From a virus, in the IMG/VR virus record IMGVR_UViG_3300025577_000058, positions 1-24,728 of that record: DNA of 24,728 nt. One strand, given 5' to 3'. Under the pieces are notes generated by a model, which did not search any database, had not been told where the DNA came from, and saw only the letters and a program-made list of their open reading frames with translations. Positions 8,601-15,988 of the stretch are shown one piece after another (the stretch's first letter is position 1; the number at the start of each line of letters is the position of its first letter). Position numbers and translations under genes: made by a program.

Positions 8601-8917
8601 CGGTTATCTCCATCACCTTTAATTGTCCCACGTGCGTGACGGGAAGCCAGCTTCTTAATATTTTCATCTGCGATTTCTTCGAGGGGCGTTTCGAGCAAAC
8701 GAGCAAACTCAGAGACGAACCAAAGTACGTCCCCTAGCTCAGCTTTTAGGTCTTCTTTAGGAAGCTCTGCTTGGTCCTTGCGCCAATACTTAGCCACCTT
8801 GCCTGTTATTTCCCCAGTCTCTGCTGCAAGACCTGCTGTTAAGTATTCGAGGGCCTTGTCTTTCGGGTAGAGAGCAGTCTTTGCTGCATTCTCTTGGTAG
8901 TTATTAAGTGTACTCAT
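8597..8917 (-). CDS. mazG: MazG-like nucleotide pyrophosphohydrolase
   Basis: A 106-residue all-helical protein with the MazG metal-binding pattern: E33xxE36 in LAAETGEI, then E60xxD63 in AELGDVLWFV. Such enzymes hydrolyse NTPs or dNTPs to the monophosphate and pyrophosphate, and phage forms have been proposed to change (p)ppGpp levels or recycle host nucleotides. ATG at 8917 overlaps the stop of the gene before it (TAATG), and its own stop overlaps the RNR start. It belongs to the nucleotide module. Confidence 0.9.
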   Translation of the reverse strand: MSTLNNYQENAAKTALYPKDKALEYLTAGLAAETGEITGKVAKYWRKDQAELPKEDLKAELGDVLWFVSEFARLLETPLEEIADENIKKLASRHARGTIKGDGDNR

Positions 8918-9138
8918 TATTTTACCTTGTACGTCCCTGCGGGCAGGTCTTGCGCCACGATTAGACTTTGAAATTGTTGAAGGGAGATGACGATAAGATG
9001 GTATTCTTCTTCGTCTTCATCATACTGCCTCAGAACCACGCTGGTGCCGTCTTGAATTAACAAGATGTCGTCGTGTTCACCTGTTTCATCTAAAACGGTT
9101 ATTGCTGTGCAGTCGTCATGGAACTCAACCGTCAGCAA
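8917..9138 (-). CDS. Hypothetical acidic protein in the nucleotide module
   Basis: A 73-residue protein with a central acidic run (YDEDEEEYH) between predicted beta strands (LLIQDGTSVVLRQY and HLIVISLQQF). I do not recognise it. The only workable start is TTG at 9138, supported by GGGAGG 6 bases upstream; it overlaps the end of thyX by 14 bases. It lies between thyX and mazG with no gaps, so it is co-expressed with nucleotide-metabolism genes, which is the only hint about its role. Confidence 0.75.
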   Translation of the reverse strand: MLTVEFHDDCTAITVLDETGEHDDILLIQDGTSVVLRQYDEDEEEYHLIVISLQQFQSLIVAQDLPAGTYKVK

Positions 9139-9778
9139 CCAAGGCCTCCCATGCTACAGGGAATAACTTAGCCATCTTGTCGCTGATCTGTCGTGCGACT
9201 AGGCGGCTTTCGTATTGAGTATCAGATGCGCAGCGTAGCTTAGCCATGTCACTGAAGGCATCTAAGGAACCCGACCAGTACCACTCGGTCATCATGGACT
9301 GAGGGAGGATCATGCGGGCTTGCTCTGGGGCAACACCATCATGGATCATTTGGTCATACAGGTCTAAGACTTGGTTCATGAGTGGGCCAAGATGTAGAGG
9401 CGGCTGGCGTACACCTTCTGAACCCTGCTTCTTATCAGCAGACTTACCCCGCCACACTTCAGGTGTGTAGAGCTCAGGCTCCTCATCTACATAACGACGA
9501 CTGATCTCATTCCAACGTAGAAACTTATGCTTAACGAGTTGACGCGCTACAAAGACAGGTGCTTTGACGTGGAAGGATGCAAAGGCATGACCGAAGGGTG
9601 ATATGTGCTTATGTTCAGCTAGGTACCGAATGAGTTTTTTGTCGCGTGGGCTCATATCATAGCGGCCTTGGATCAAGTCAGTACATATAAGTTTAGATGT
9701 TTTCCCGAACGAAACGCGGGCAGCATTAACTACTGAAAGGTCTGTACCGCAGTGGGTGATGTAGGTGGCTTCGATCAA
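9125..9778 (-). CDS. thyX: Flavin-dependent thymidylate synthase
   Basis: A 217-residue ThyX, which makes dTMP from dUMP using FAD, methylenetetrahydrofolate and NADPH. The N-terminal DLSVVNAARVSFGK, the central HISPFGHAFASFHVKAPVFVARQ and the signature region are typical. The family signature RHR-X7-S appears here as K83-H84-K85, seven residues, S93, so both arginines are replaced by lysine while spacing and serine are kept. The next Met is residue 42, inside the conserved fold. The start is therefore probably TTG at 9778, with GGAG 8 bases upstream and overlapping the glutaredoxin stop (TTGA). With RNR, glutaredoxin and MazG it supplies deoxynucleotides for replication. Confidence 0.93.
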   Translation of the reverse strand: MIEATYITHCGTDLSVVNAARVSFGKTSKLICTDLIQGRYDMSPRDKKLIRYLAEHKHISPFGHAFASFHVKAPVFVARQLVKHKFLRWNEISRRYVDEEPELYTPEVWRGKSADKKQGSEGVRQPPLHLGPLMNQVLDLYDQMIHDGVAPEQARMILPQSMMTEWYWSGSLDAFSDMAKLRCASDTQYESRLVARQISDKMAKLFPVAWEALVADG

Positions 9779-10062
9779 TTGAAATGCTCCAGATCAGAAT
9801 AGCCCCCGACATGGAGACCTGTTGTTGTAAATATCTGCGGGATGGTGGTGAGCTCTGTTTTCTGAAGCAAAGTCTTGAGCCAAGCGTTAACCCCTAGATC
9901 ATAGTAAGTGTAAGAGAGGCCGTGTCTGTCGCAGAACTGCTTGGCTCTTGCACAGTGTATACAGTTGTCAGCACCTATGATGATGTATGAGGCTGGATTA
10001 GTAGCCGCGAGGGCCACCGAAAAGTCGTAACCTTTAGGGTCATGTTTATTTGTGTTATCCAT
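9775..10062 (-). CDS. Glutaredoxin
   Basis: A 95-residue thioredoxin-fold protein with the redox motif C34-I-H-C37 at the start of a helix, the cis-proline motif T-I-P75, and the GG pair (86-87) near the C-terminus that lines the glutathione site. Small phage glutaredoxins commonly lie next to ribonucleotide reductases and re-reduce their cysteines, and here RNR is three genes downstream. The first 20 residues lie outside the fold and look disordered. The ATG at 10062 has GGAG 10 bases upstream and overlaps the end of the DUF3310 gene. Confidence 0.9.
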   Translation of the reverse strand: MDNTNKHDPKGYDFSVALAATNPASYIIIGADNCIHCARAKQFCDRHGLSYTYYDLGVNAWLKTLLQKTELTTIPQIFTTTGLHVGGYSDLEHFN

Positions 10063-10285
10063 CTTGGCGTAACTCCGTAATCAAACGATCAAGGTACCAA
10101 GCGGCCTTTTCTAAGTCCTCAACTGGACGACCTTTGTAGCGATAACGATGTACATACTTTTTAACTGCACCTTCGAGGTATCCAAGGAACATGGTTACCT
10201 CCATGCTGTCCTTCATGTAGTCAATGCACTCAATGCTACTGTTTGTATAATGTTTGGGTTTGTTGACTGTGTCTTGGGTGTCCAA
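10055..10285 (-). CDS. DUF3310 protein (C-terminal domain of T7 gp1.7 family)
   Basis: A 76-residue protein with the DUF3310 pattern: VNKPKHYTNSSIECIDYM, then FLGYLEGAVKKYVHRYRYKG, then DLEKAAWYLDRLI. In T7 this domain occurs in gp1.7, a nucleotide kinase; in many phages it stands alone. The start is TTG at 10285 with GAGGT 7 bases upstream; no in-frame ATG is close. It overlaps the end of the exonuclease gene by 73 bases, the longest overlap in this module, and the KPKHY motif so near the start makes a later start unlikely. Its placement with thyX, glutaredoxin and RNR agrees with a nucleotide-related role. Confidence 0.88.
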   Translation of the reverse strand: MDTQDTVNKPKHYTNSSIECIDYMKDSMEVTMFLGYLEGAVKKYVHRYRYKGRPVEDLEKAAWYLDRLITELRQDG

Positions 10286-10989
10286 AGCTTTACCTCGTTT
10301 GTTGAAATATCAAATTCATTAGGACGTAGAATACGTGCCAACCGTGCTTGTGTGATTGCGTCTTCAACTGTGAGCCCTTGCTTTAGAAACGCAGCCTCTA
10401 CAGCCGCCCAAGGGTCTTCACAGTCTAAAGCCTTCTTGGCTTTTACAGGTCCGTAGGTTGGACAACCTTTGTAGTTATCTGTCGCATCGCCTGTGAGAGT
10501 TTGCATTAATAAGTTATAATCGGCCTCTTGCTCAGTGACCTCGTAGAACCCTTTGTCAGCACTCCAGTGAGCACCTTTAATTGTCAGAAGGTCCTTGTCT
10601 TTAGACACAATGACTGAGCCCTCGTTTACACTGTAAACTCCAATAGCGTCGTCGGCCTCTATGCCTTCGTGCAGGACAGCGTCATAGTTTTCCATGAGGT
10701 ACTTACGAAGCCATTTGATAAGCATAGGCTTACGCTTGGTAGCCCTGTTTGCTTTGTAGTCTTCATGCAAAAACTTACGGTAGTTCGTACTTCCCGTGAG
10801 GAAGATTGTGTAGTCTTTGATGCCTGACTTATCCAAGATAAAGCCTAGCTTATCTTTAAAGATACCTAGGGCTTCATCCTCACGGGCGTGGATTGTCCAA
10901 AGACCGTCGCCCCAGTTTATTTCTTTCTCAGCGGTAACTGCTGCTTCGTAAACTAGGATGTCACCATCTAGAAGTATCTTCATCTTCAT
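10213..10989 (-). CDS. 5'-3' exonuclease (T7 gp6-like, FEN/PIN-type nuclease)
   Basis: A 258-residue nuclease with the acidic motifs of the 5'-nuclease family: ILLDGDILVYEAA near the N-terminus, then HEGIEADDAIG, VSKDKDLLTI, and LTGDATDNYKGCPTYGPVKA. In T7, gp6 removes RNA primers and degrades host DNA. I place the start at ATG 10989 because GGAGAAG lies about 7 bases upstream; a second ATG at 10983 is also possible. The frame is open further upstream to 11052, but that part overlaps another gene and does not fit the family. One copy of the 15-bp palindrome lies inside this gene. Confidence 0.92.
   Translation of the reverse strand: MKMKILLDGDILVYEAAVTAEKEINWGDGLWTIHAREDEALGIFKDKLGFILDKSGIKDYTIFLTGSTNYRKFLHEDYKANRATKRKPMLIKWLRKYLMENYDAVLHEGIEADDAIGVYSVNEGSVIVSKDKDLLTIKGAHWSADKGFYEVTEQEADYNLLMQTLTGDATDNYKGCPTYGPVKAKKALDCEDPWAAVEAAFLKQGLTVEDAITQARLARILRPNEFDISTNEVKLWTPKTQSTNPNIIQTVALSALTT
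10624..10638. promoter_or_regulatory. 15-bp palindrome GTTTACANTGTAAAC, copy 2 (inside exonuclease gene)
   Basis: GTTTACACTGTAAAC lies within codons that read V-Y-S-V-N in the exonuclease, just after the catalytic EADD motif. It is the only copy fully inside a conserved coding region. It may act as a transcriptional roadblock or occur by coding chance; a perfect 15-mer match makes chance unlikely. Confidence 0.55.
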
Positions 10990-11146
10990 CGCTATCTTCT
11001 CCACTATTTTCCAGTACAAATTTAATGCCAGAGGTAACTTCTTTGTAATCAAGCACGGCTTCCACGATGAACTTGAAGGACAGAGCTATGCTGACGATCA
11101 GGAAGGCACACACTGTTATAAGATGCAGAACAAAGGTTATTTCCAT
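10961..11146 (-). CDS. Small single-pass membrane protein with acidic tail
   Basis: A 61-residue protein with one hydrophobic segment (residues about 4-26, VLHLITVCAFLIVSIALSF) and a very acidic C-terminus (ENSGEDSDEDEDT). The first residues are few, so the tail probably faces the cytoplasm or the periplasm depending on insertion; this cannot be decided here. ATG at 11146 overlaps the stop of the upstream gene, with AAAGG 9 bases before it; its own end overlaps the exonuclease start by 29 bases. I do not recognise it. A holin role cannot be excluded but nothing specific supports it. Confidence 0.7.
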   Translation of the reverse strand: MEITFVLHLITVCAFLIVSIALSFKFIVEAVLDYKEVTSGIKFVLENSGEDSDEDEDTSRW

Positions 11147-11295
11147 TCCTTGAGACCTTTCTTGACAGCCTCAAGGATGTACCACCACGCGGGGCCCTCC
11201 CCTAGTTTGGCTAGTCGGGCAACCTCTTTTAAAGAGGCTTCCATTTGGATGCACCTTTGGCATTCACGTTGTTTATCAGTAGGTTTCTTAGCCAC
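11137..11295 (-). CDS. Small basic protein with CxxC, unknown function
   Basis: A 52-residue protein (MAKKPTDKQRECQRCIQMEA at its start) with Cys-Gln-Arg-Cys near residue 12, a helical middle, and a C-terminus rich in Lys and Trp (GPAWWYILEAVKKGLKEWK). The start is GTG at 11295, supported by GAGAGGG about 8 bases upstream inside the end of phoH. A single CxxC could bind a metal only with a partner. Not recognised. It is co-transcribed with phoH and the exonuclease. Confidence 0.7.
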   Translation of the reverse strand: MAKKPTDKQRECQRCIQMEASLKEVARLAKLGEGPAWWYILEAVKKGLKEWK

Positions 11296-12000
11296 TTAAA
11301 TACCCTCTCGATTGAACGATTTTATCCACATGGCGCAGATGTCTGAACGCACAATGTCATCCTCATCAAACTCAATGATTGGGATTGGCATGGCGTACTT
11401 TTTTGACATGTGAATGATCTTGCTTAGACCACTGCTTTCTTTGAGGTCTGTCTGTGCCACGTCACCGTTGATGATGACTGTGGTGTCCTCCCCAATACGA
11501 GTGAGGAACATTTTGATTTCCCCTATGGTGGTGTTTTGAGCCTCGTCCAGCACGACAAAAGCATTGTTAAAGGAACGTCCGCGCATAACTTCTAGCGGTA
11601 CGATCTCAATCTCATTGTTCTTACGTGCAATGTCATAAGCATTAGGACCCATGTGCAGCTTCAACACTTCCGTGAAGGGAGCCACCCAAGGTTCTAGTTT
11701 TTCCTCCATCGTGCCCTTGAAGAACCCAAGAGATTTCCCTGCTGCCACGTTAGGGCGTGTGAGGATAATTTTCTTGATCTCCTTACGGCGCAAAAGGTCC
11801 GCAGCAACTGAAGCAGCAATGTAAGTCTTACCAGTACCTGCACAGCCAACAGAGATTACCTGAGGGTTGTGATTAATGGCTCGAATGTATTCAGCCTGTC
11901 GTTCTGTCTTGGGGTGTAACTCGATCCTTGAAAGCTGACGCTGGACGTAAAACTTTTCTTTAGACTCGTTTCGTGTTCTTGCTTTTTGTCTATATTTCAT
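11296..12000 (-). CDS. phoH: PhoH-like P-loop ATPase
   Basis: A 234-residue PhoH-family protein. Walker A is GCAGTGKT (residues 52-59), Walker B is VVLDEAQN (149-156), and the family segments TRPNVAAGKSLGFFKGT and INGDVAQTDL are present. PhoH proteins are ATPases, probably RNA helicases, regulated by phosphate in some bacteria and very common in marine phages; the phage role is unsettled. The N-terminal 20 residues are basic. ATG at 12000 overlaps the nuclease stop (TAATG). It sits in the replication module, which hints at nucleic-acid processing. Confidence 0.93.
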   Translation of the reverse strand: MKYRQKARTRNESKEKFYVQRQLSRIELHPKTERQAEYIRAINHNPQVISVGCAGTGKTYIAASVAADLLRRKEIKKIILTRPNVAAGKSLGFFKGTMEEKLEPWVAPFTEVLKLHMGPNAYDIARKNNEIEIVPLEVMRGRSFNNAFVVLDEAQNTTIGEIKMFLTRIGEDTTVIINGDVAQTDLKESSGLSKIIHMSKKYAMPIPIIEFDEDDIVRSDICAMWIKSFNREGI

Positions 12001-12395
12001 TAATCACGGTGCTTTTTCCAAGAGAAAGATCGTGTCGCAACGTCAAAGTCCAACAACTTAACACCTAGCTTTTTCTGTAACGGAGAACGTACAGAGGCTA
12101 TGTTGTAATCAGTGTTGGATCGGACTGTTTTGACATCAATTAGGATTGTTTCCCCCGCAGGGGTGATCGCTAGTATATCTACCGGACCAGTACAGGTAGT
12201 GTTGCGAAACACCATGTAGCCTTTGTCTAGTAAATAAGTGATTGCGTAATACTCAGATATGTCTCCAAGCACGTTAGGGTCAGTGGGTGTCTGCCCAGTT
12301 CCCGCCTGTGTTGTATTCTCCATCGAGGGGGATTCTGAAGTTGTAATACTCTCCAGAAAGCTTAATTGCCTCGATGCAGAGTTGCCCAAGCTCAT
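12000..12395 (-). CDS. PD-(D/E)XK nuclease (Holliday-resolvase/restriction-like fold)
   Basis: The catalytic core is clear: E48 in GDISEYYAITYLL, D73 in GPVDILAI, and D87-V-K89 in TILIDVKTVR, the order seen in Hjc-like and other PD-(D/E)XK nucleases. Its target is unknown; resolving or trimming replication intermediates would fit a place between DNA polymerase and PhoH. The start is uncertain. ATG at 12395 has AGAGGAG about 8 bases upstream and gives 131 residues but overlaps the polymerase by 116 bases. ATG at 12323 gives 107 residues, keeps the whole core, but has no ribosome site. I prefer 12395. Confidence 0.8.
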   Translation of the reverse strand: MSLGNSASRQLSFLESITTSESPSMENTTQAGTGQTPTDPNVLGDISEYYAITYLLDKGYMVFRNTTCTGPVDILAITPAGETILIDVKTVRSNTDYNIASVRSPLQKKLGVKLLDFDVATRSFSWKKHRD

Positions 12396-14067
12396 CGGCT
12401 AACTCCTCTTTAACTAGGACCTGAATCTCGTCGTGGACGTAGGCCACTTGGATATAGTCACGCCCGCTTATGTACCCATTTTCCTTGAGTAACTTGTGAT
12501 ATGTGACGACCCAGCGTTTGCAGATAATTGCGCCACAACTTTGTAACAGTGTGTTGAGTGCTGCATGGGTGTGTCGAATAGGAACGTGCCGCCCATCAAT
12601 GCCCCTTAAGTAGCCTTGTTCTGCCTTCTTTTGGACAGCATCACGTAGCTTCTTAATGGCTGGCGTAGCTTTGAAATACTTACGCTTAAGCGCAGCACCT
12701 TCCTTTTTACCCCCACCGACAATCGAGCCAATTTTTTCATCACCCCCACCATAAAGTAAGGCGTACTGGAATGTTTTGGCCCCCGAACGCGACAGACCTG
12801 TAGCGTCCGCAGTGGCTTGGTGAATATCACCATCCAACAGGATACTGGCGTACTTACCTTCGTCCCATGCAGCAACGAAGTGGGCAAGGACTCTAAGCTC
12901 CAAACCCGAAACATCACAGCCCATGAGCATCCAACCTTTAGGAGCATGGAAAAGAGCTCTGCACTCACTGCCATACTTAGCCCCTACTCCCGGAATTTGG
13001 GCTGTATTTGGGTTTTGATGCGTACACCTTGATGTCACGGCACCCATAGTAGTAACCCTACCGTGGATTTTACCGTCTTTGACGAGTTTCAACCAAGCCT
13101 GCTTACCCTCAGCCAGTTGGCCTATCCTCTTTTGAAGTAGAAGATATTCTGCAAGTAACTTTGCTTCAGGATACTCAAGCTTGTTCAACACACTGTCGTC
13201 TACTTTAGGTTCGCCAGTATCTGTGTGCTCTTTTGCGACCCAACCATATTTCTTGGACAGGCAACGCGCGATGTGAAAGCGACTAGCAGGGTTAAAGGTA
13301 ACAAACTTTACCTTTGTATAAGGAGCACCTGCGGTAACACTGTGCCTACTAACAGACTTATATTTGATACTCCTAGAGGGGGTCACAATACCCTCTTCTT
13401 CCCACCAAGAACCAAAAGCCTCTACAACTTTATCATAAATATCTTGGCGTCTGGCGGATAACTTAGAGTAAAGCTTAACGGCCTTTTCTTCGTCAAAAGG
13501 GAAACCGTCTAGTGTCTGCTTTAAACAAATACGGTGTATCTCATGTTCGAGATCAGCGGCGTCTTTGGCTACCTTAGCCTTTTCAATTAATAGAAAAAGT
13601 TTCAAGTTAACGACAACATCGAGCTCACAATATTCGAGCATCTGCATTGAGAACTCTTGCCAGTCTGTTTGCTCAGCGAAGTCCCCTTTGAGAGTACCCA
13701 TCCGGTAACCCCAAGCCTTCAAGGCGTGGGAACCAATAAGCTTGGGGGTTAATTTACCTTCTCTATAAAGCTTAAAGTCTTTCTCGCGGCGGTCAGGCCA
13801 GATTAGACGGGACAGAACCAGTGTGTCCGTAACTTTACCCGCATATTCATTAAAGAGCGCTGGGTAAAACTTACGCAGAACACGCATATCATAGTCCATG
13901 ATGTTGTGGCCTATTAGTTCTTTAGCTTTACTTAGGAACAAAGCACCTTCGTCGAGAGTGTCACCATAAAAGCTGTAGGCTTCCTTAGTGTCTATGTCTC
14001 GACAAGCGATACAGTGGATGACTGTGGGGTCTAACCCATCTGTTTCAATGTCGTATATTAGTCTCAT
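12280..14067 (-). CDS. DNA polymerase, family A, T7 gp5-like
   Basis: A 595-residue replicative polymerase with 3'-5' exonuclease. Exonuclease motifs: D6-I-E8, HNIMDYD (54-60) and YCELD (146-150). Polymerase motif A is CDVSGLELR with D385, motif B is RSGAKTFQYALLYGGG (427-442), motif C is VHDE with D546, and the end GNWADTH matches the T7-type C-terminus. T7 gp5 has 704 residues. Much of the difference lies between GSWW (about 219) and FNPASR (258-263), where T7 carries the thioredoxin-binding loop; this stretch is about 30 residues shorter here. The ATG at 14067 has GAGAGGA 6 bases upstream. The TTGCAC palindrome lies 27 bases in front. Confidence 0.96.
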   Translation of the reverse strand: MRLIYDIETDGLDPTVIHCIACRDIDTKEAYSFYGDTLDEGALFLSKAKELIGHNIMDYDMRVLRKFYPALFNEYAGKVTDTLVLSRLIWPDRREKDFKLYREGKLTPKLIGSHALKAWGYRMGTLKGDFAEQTDWQEFSMQMLEYCELDVVVNLKLFLLIEKAKVAKDAADLEHEIHRICLKQTLDGFPFDEEKAVKLYSKLSARRQDIYDKVVEAFGSWWEEEGIVTPSRSIKYKSVSRHSVTAGAPYTKVKFVTFNPASRFHIARCLSKKYGWVAKEHTDTGEPKVDDSVLNKLEYPEAKLLAEYLLLQKRIGQLAEGKQAWLKLVKDGKIHGRVTTMGAVTSRCTHQNPNTAQIPGVGAKYGSECRALFHAPKGWMLMGCDVSGLELRVLAHFVAAWDEGKYASILLDGDIHQATADATGLSRSGAKTFQYALLYGGGDEKIGSIVGGGKKEGAALKRKYFKATPAIKKLRDAVQKKAEQGYLRGIDGRHVPIRHTHAALNTLLQSCGAIICKRWVVTYHKLLKENGYISGRDYIQVAYVHDEIQVLVKEELADELGQLCIEAIKLSGEYYNFRIPLDGEYNTGGNWADTH

Positions 14068-14093
14068 TTACGTCCTCTCGCTGGAGTAACAAC

Positions 14094-14107
14094 TTGCACG
14101 TGTGCAA
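14094..14107. promoter_or_regulatory. Second operator-like element TTGCAC-N2-GTGCAA, copy a
   Basis: TTGCAC-GT-GTGCAA is the most symmetric copy of the second repeated element. It lies in the 44-base gap before the DNA polymerase gene, upstream of its ribosome site. Confidence 0.55.
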
Positions 14108-14111
14108 CTAA

Positions 14112-14348
14112 TTAGTCGTAGTTAAAACTGGCAAGCCTTAGCTCTTCCGCCCACAGTAGAAAGCACTGGGAAAGAGCGGCAAGGTCAGCGCGATCATTGC
14201 TCCCGATAGTATCAGCAATCAGTTCTTCCCAAGAAATAGGGATTTCTTCGGCATCCTCATCTTCTCCAGAGAAGACATAAATTGACACGCCTTCCACAGA
14301 CAGGTCAGCTTCTACGTCGTATTTTGTATCTGGTTCATACTTAGTCAT
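14112..14348 (-). CDS. Hypothetical acidic protein between helicase and polymerase
   Basis: A 78-residue acidic protein with an N-terminal strand pattern (YDVEADLSVEGVSIYVFSG), an acidic patch (EDEDAEE) and a C-terminal helix (ALSQCFLLWAEELRLASF). ATG at 14348 overlaps the helicase stop (TAATG). Not recognised. It lies where T7 has small genes 4.3 to 4.7. Its only certain property is translational coupling to the primase-helicase. Confidence 0.8.
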   Translation of the reverse strand: MTKYEPDTKYDVEADLSVEGVSIYVFSGEDEDAEEIPISWEELIADTIGSNDRADLAALSQCFLLWAEELRLASFNYD

Positions 14349-15988
14349 TAGAAATCCTCTTCAACTGTAAATATTTCAGCATCATCACGTGCGTCAGCAG
14401 TGATTGCCATTTCTGTCATTCGGTTGGTATGGCGGTCAAAACCAAGCAAACTTGCTATGCCTGTCTCACCAGTGTGTCGATTTTTTAACACTCTGAGAAT
14501 AGTGATGTTCGCATTCTCAGCGTCTTGTTGGTTCCGCTCACATCCTATCACCAGATCGCTGAGTTGAGCGATTGCTGCTGAGCCTCTTAAGTGAGACAAA
14601 GAAGTCTGGCCTCCCTCCTCATGTCCCTTACCTTCGGGACGCTTAAGGTGAGATACTAAGATAATAGTGACGTTCAATTCCTCGCAAAGAGCGCGAAGCC
14701 TTGTCATGGTGTTATCTATAATTCGTCTTTCATCACCGCCTTCGATACCACTAACTACAATACTAATATGGTCTAATACGATCCACCCACAGTCACACCC
14801 GTTAGCTAAGAAACGTATCTTGTCTAACAGGTTGTCGCTGTCTGTACTGCCCCAGTGATCGTACAGAAATACTCTGCCTGTCCCTAGGGTATCATCGAAG
14901 GCCTGCTTTTTATCTTCAGGACTAATCTCTACGTTCTGTAAGTGTAGAGGTTTGTTTGCAGCAATAGCCATCATGCCCAAGGCACTGCGCTTTACACTCT
15001 CCTCTAAAGCTACAATTCCTATGGTCTCGCCCTGTATCAACAAGTGATACGCAAACTCACGGCAAATCTGGCTTTTGCCTATACCAGAACCAGCGGTCAC
15101 AGTTATGATCTCGCCTTTTCTGACACCTTGGGTCATGGCGTTAAGCCCTTTAAAGGGGTAATCCCAAGACTGAATGTCGTCTTCTAAATTAATAGAGTCC
15201 CACAGGTCAGCCCCGTTAAGTATGCCATCAGGTCTGTGCTCTTTGGCACTCCAAATGGCGTCAATAAGTTCTTGGGTCTTACCCTGTACCAGCATTTCAC
15301 TAGCGTCTTTCAGCGGTAGGTTAGCAATGCGCGACTTCGAGGGAGGAAGCAAAGCTGCACATTCTTTAGCGGCTGAAATACCTGCGGTGTCATTGTCGAA
15401 ACAGAACACAACTTTCTCAAACTTATTGAGCCATTCGAGTTGCTTTTGGATAGCTTTCTTTGCACCTGCTGCGCCCGTTGGGATGGACACGACAGGCCAT
15501 TTGTTTCCAAAAGCTTGCGAGAGTGAGAGGGCATCAACTTCGCCCTCACATACAGTGACCATTTTGCCACCATCTCTCCAAAGGCTTTGGCCATATAAAC
15601 CAGCAGCCTTTGTATCGCCCAGAAAGAGGAAATCCTTGTTAGGAAATCTAACTTTCTGCGCAACGGTTACACCTTGTGCGTCCTTGTAATTTGCTACTTG
15701 GACCTGTCGGCCCTTGTAGTCTCCAATGAAATAATCCCACTTTTTACAAGTGTCTAAGCTCAACTTACGTTTACTTAGAGGTTGGAAATTAGAACGCTCA
15801 ACTAACTCTGTAGTTGCCATATTCACCTCAGATTTTTTAGGGGTTTCGCCACCTAACGCATTTGAAGCGTAATGGTGACACACAAAGCAGTAACCATGCC
15901 CATCATCAAATATGGCAAAGCCATTTGAACTTGGACAATTAGGACATGGCGCATGCGTTAAGAACTCGGATTCTTGTTGCTCTGCCAT
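14348..15988 (-). CDS. Primase-helicase, T7 gp4-like
   Basis: A 546-residue bifunctional protein; T7 gp4A is 566. Numbered from ATG 15988: zinc ligands C15xxC18 and C34xxC37 recognise the priming site, the TOPRIM primase core has CEGEVDALS (146-154) and FDND (197-200), and the DnaB-type helicase has Walker A GSGIGKS (300-306) and later ILVSHLKRP and LRGSAAIAQLSD. The C-terminus is acidic and ends in Phe (FTVEEDF), as in T7, where this tail docks on gp5. The frame is open to a TTG at 16012, but ATG 15988 gives the better length. It overlaps the amidase by 31 bases. A second start at 15820 would give a form without the zinc domain. Confidence 0.95.
   Translation of the reverse strand: MAEQQESEFLTHAPCPNCPSSNGFAIFDDGHGYCFVCHHYASNALGGETPKKSEVNMATTELVERSNFQPLSKRKLSLDTCKKWDYFIGDYKGRQVQVANYKDAQGVTVAQKVRFPNKDFLFLGDTKAAGLYGQSLWRDGGKMVTVCEGEVDALSLSQAFGNKWPVVSIPTGAAGAKKAIQKQLEWLNKFEKVVFCFDNDTAGISAAKECAALLPPSKSRIANLPLKDASEMLVQGKTQELIDAIWSAKEHRPDGILNGADLWDSINLEDDIQSWDYPFKGLNAMTQGVRKGEIITVTAGSGIGKSQICREFAYHLLIQGETIGIVALEESVKRSALGMMAIAANKPLHLQNVEISPEDKKQAFDDTLGTGRVFLYDHWGSTDSDNLLDKIRFLANGCDCGWIVLDHISIVVSGIEGGDERRIIDNTMTRLRALCEELNVTIILVSHLKRPEGKGHEEGGQTSLSHLRGSAAIAQLSDLVIGCERNQQDAENANITILRVLKNRHTGETGIASLLGFDRHTNRMTEMAITADARDDAEIFTVEEDF
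15818..15833 (-). promoter_or_regulatory. Internal ribosome site and start for a 4B-type helicase
   Basis: Inside the primase-helicase gene, ATG at 15820 (codon 57 of the 546-residue form) is preceded by GAGGTG five bases away, a far better ribosome site than that of the full-length start. It would produce a 490-residue protein beginning MATTELVERS and lacking all four zinc cysteines. T7 gp4B starts in the same way at Met64. Confidence 0.7.
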
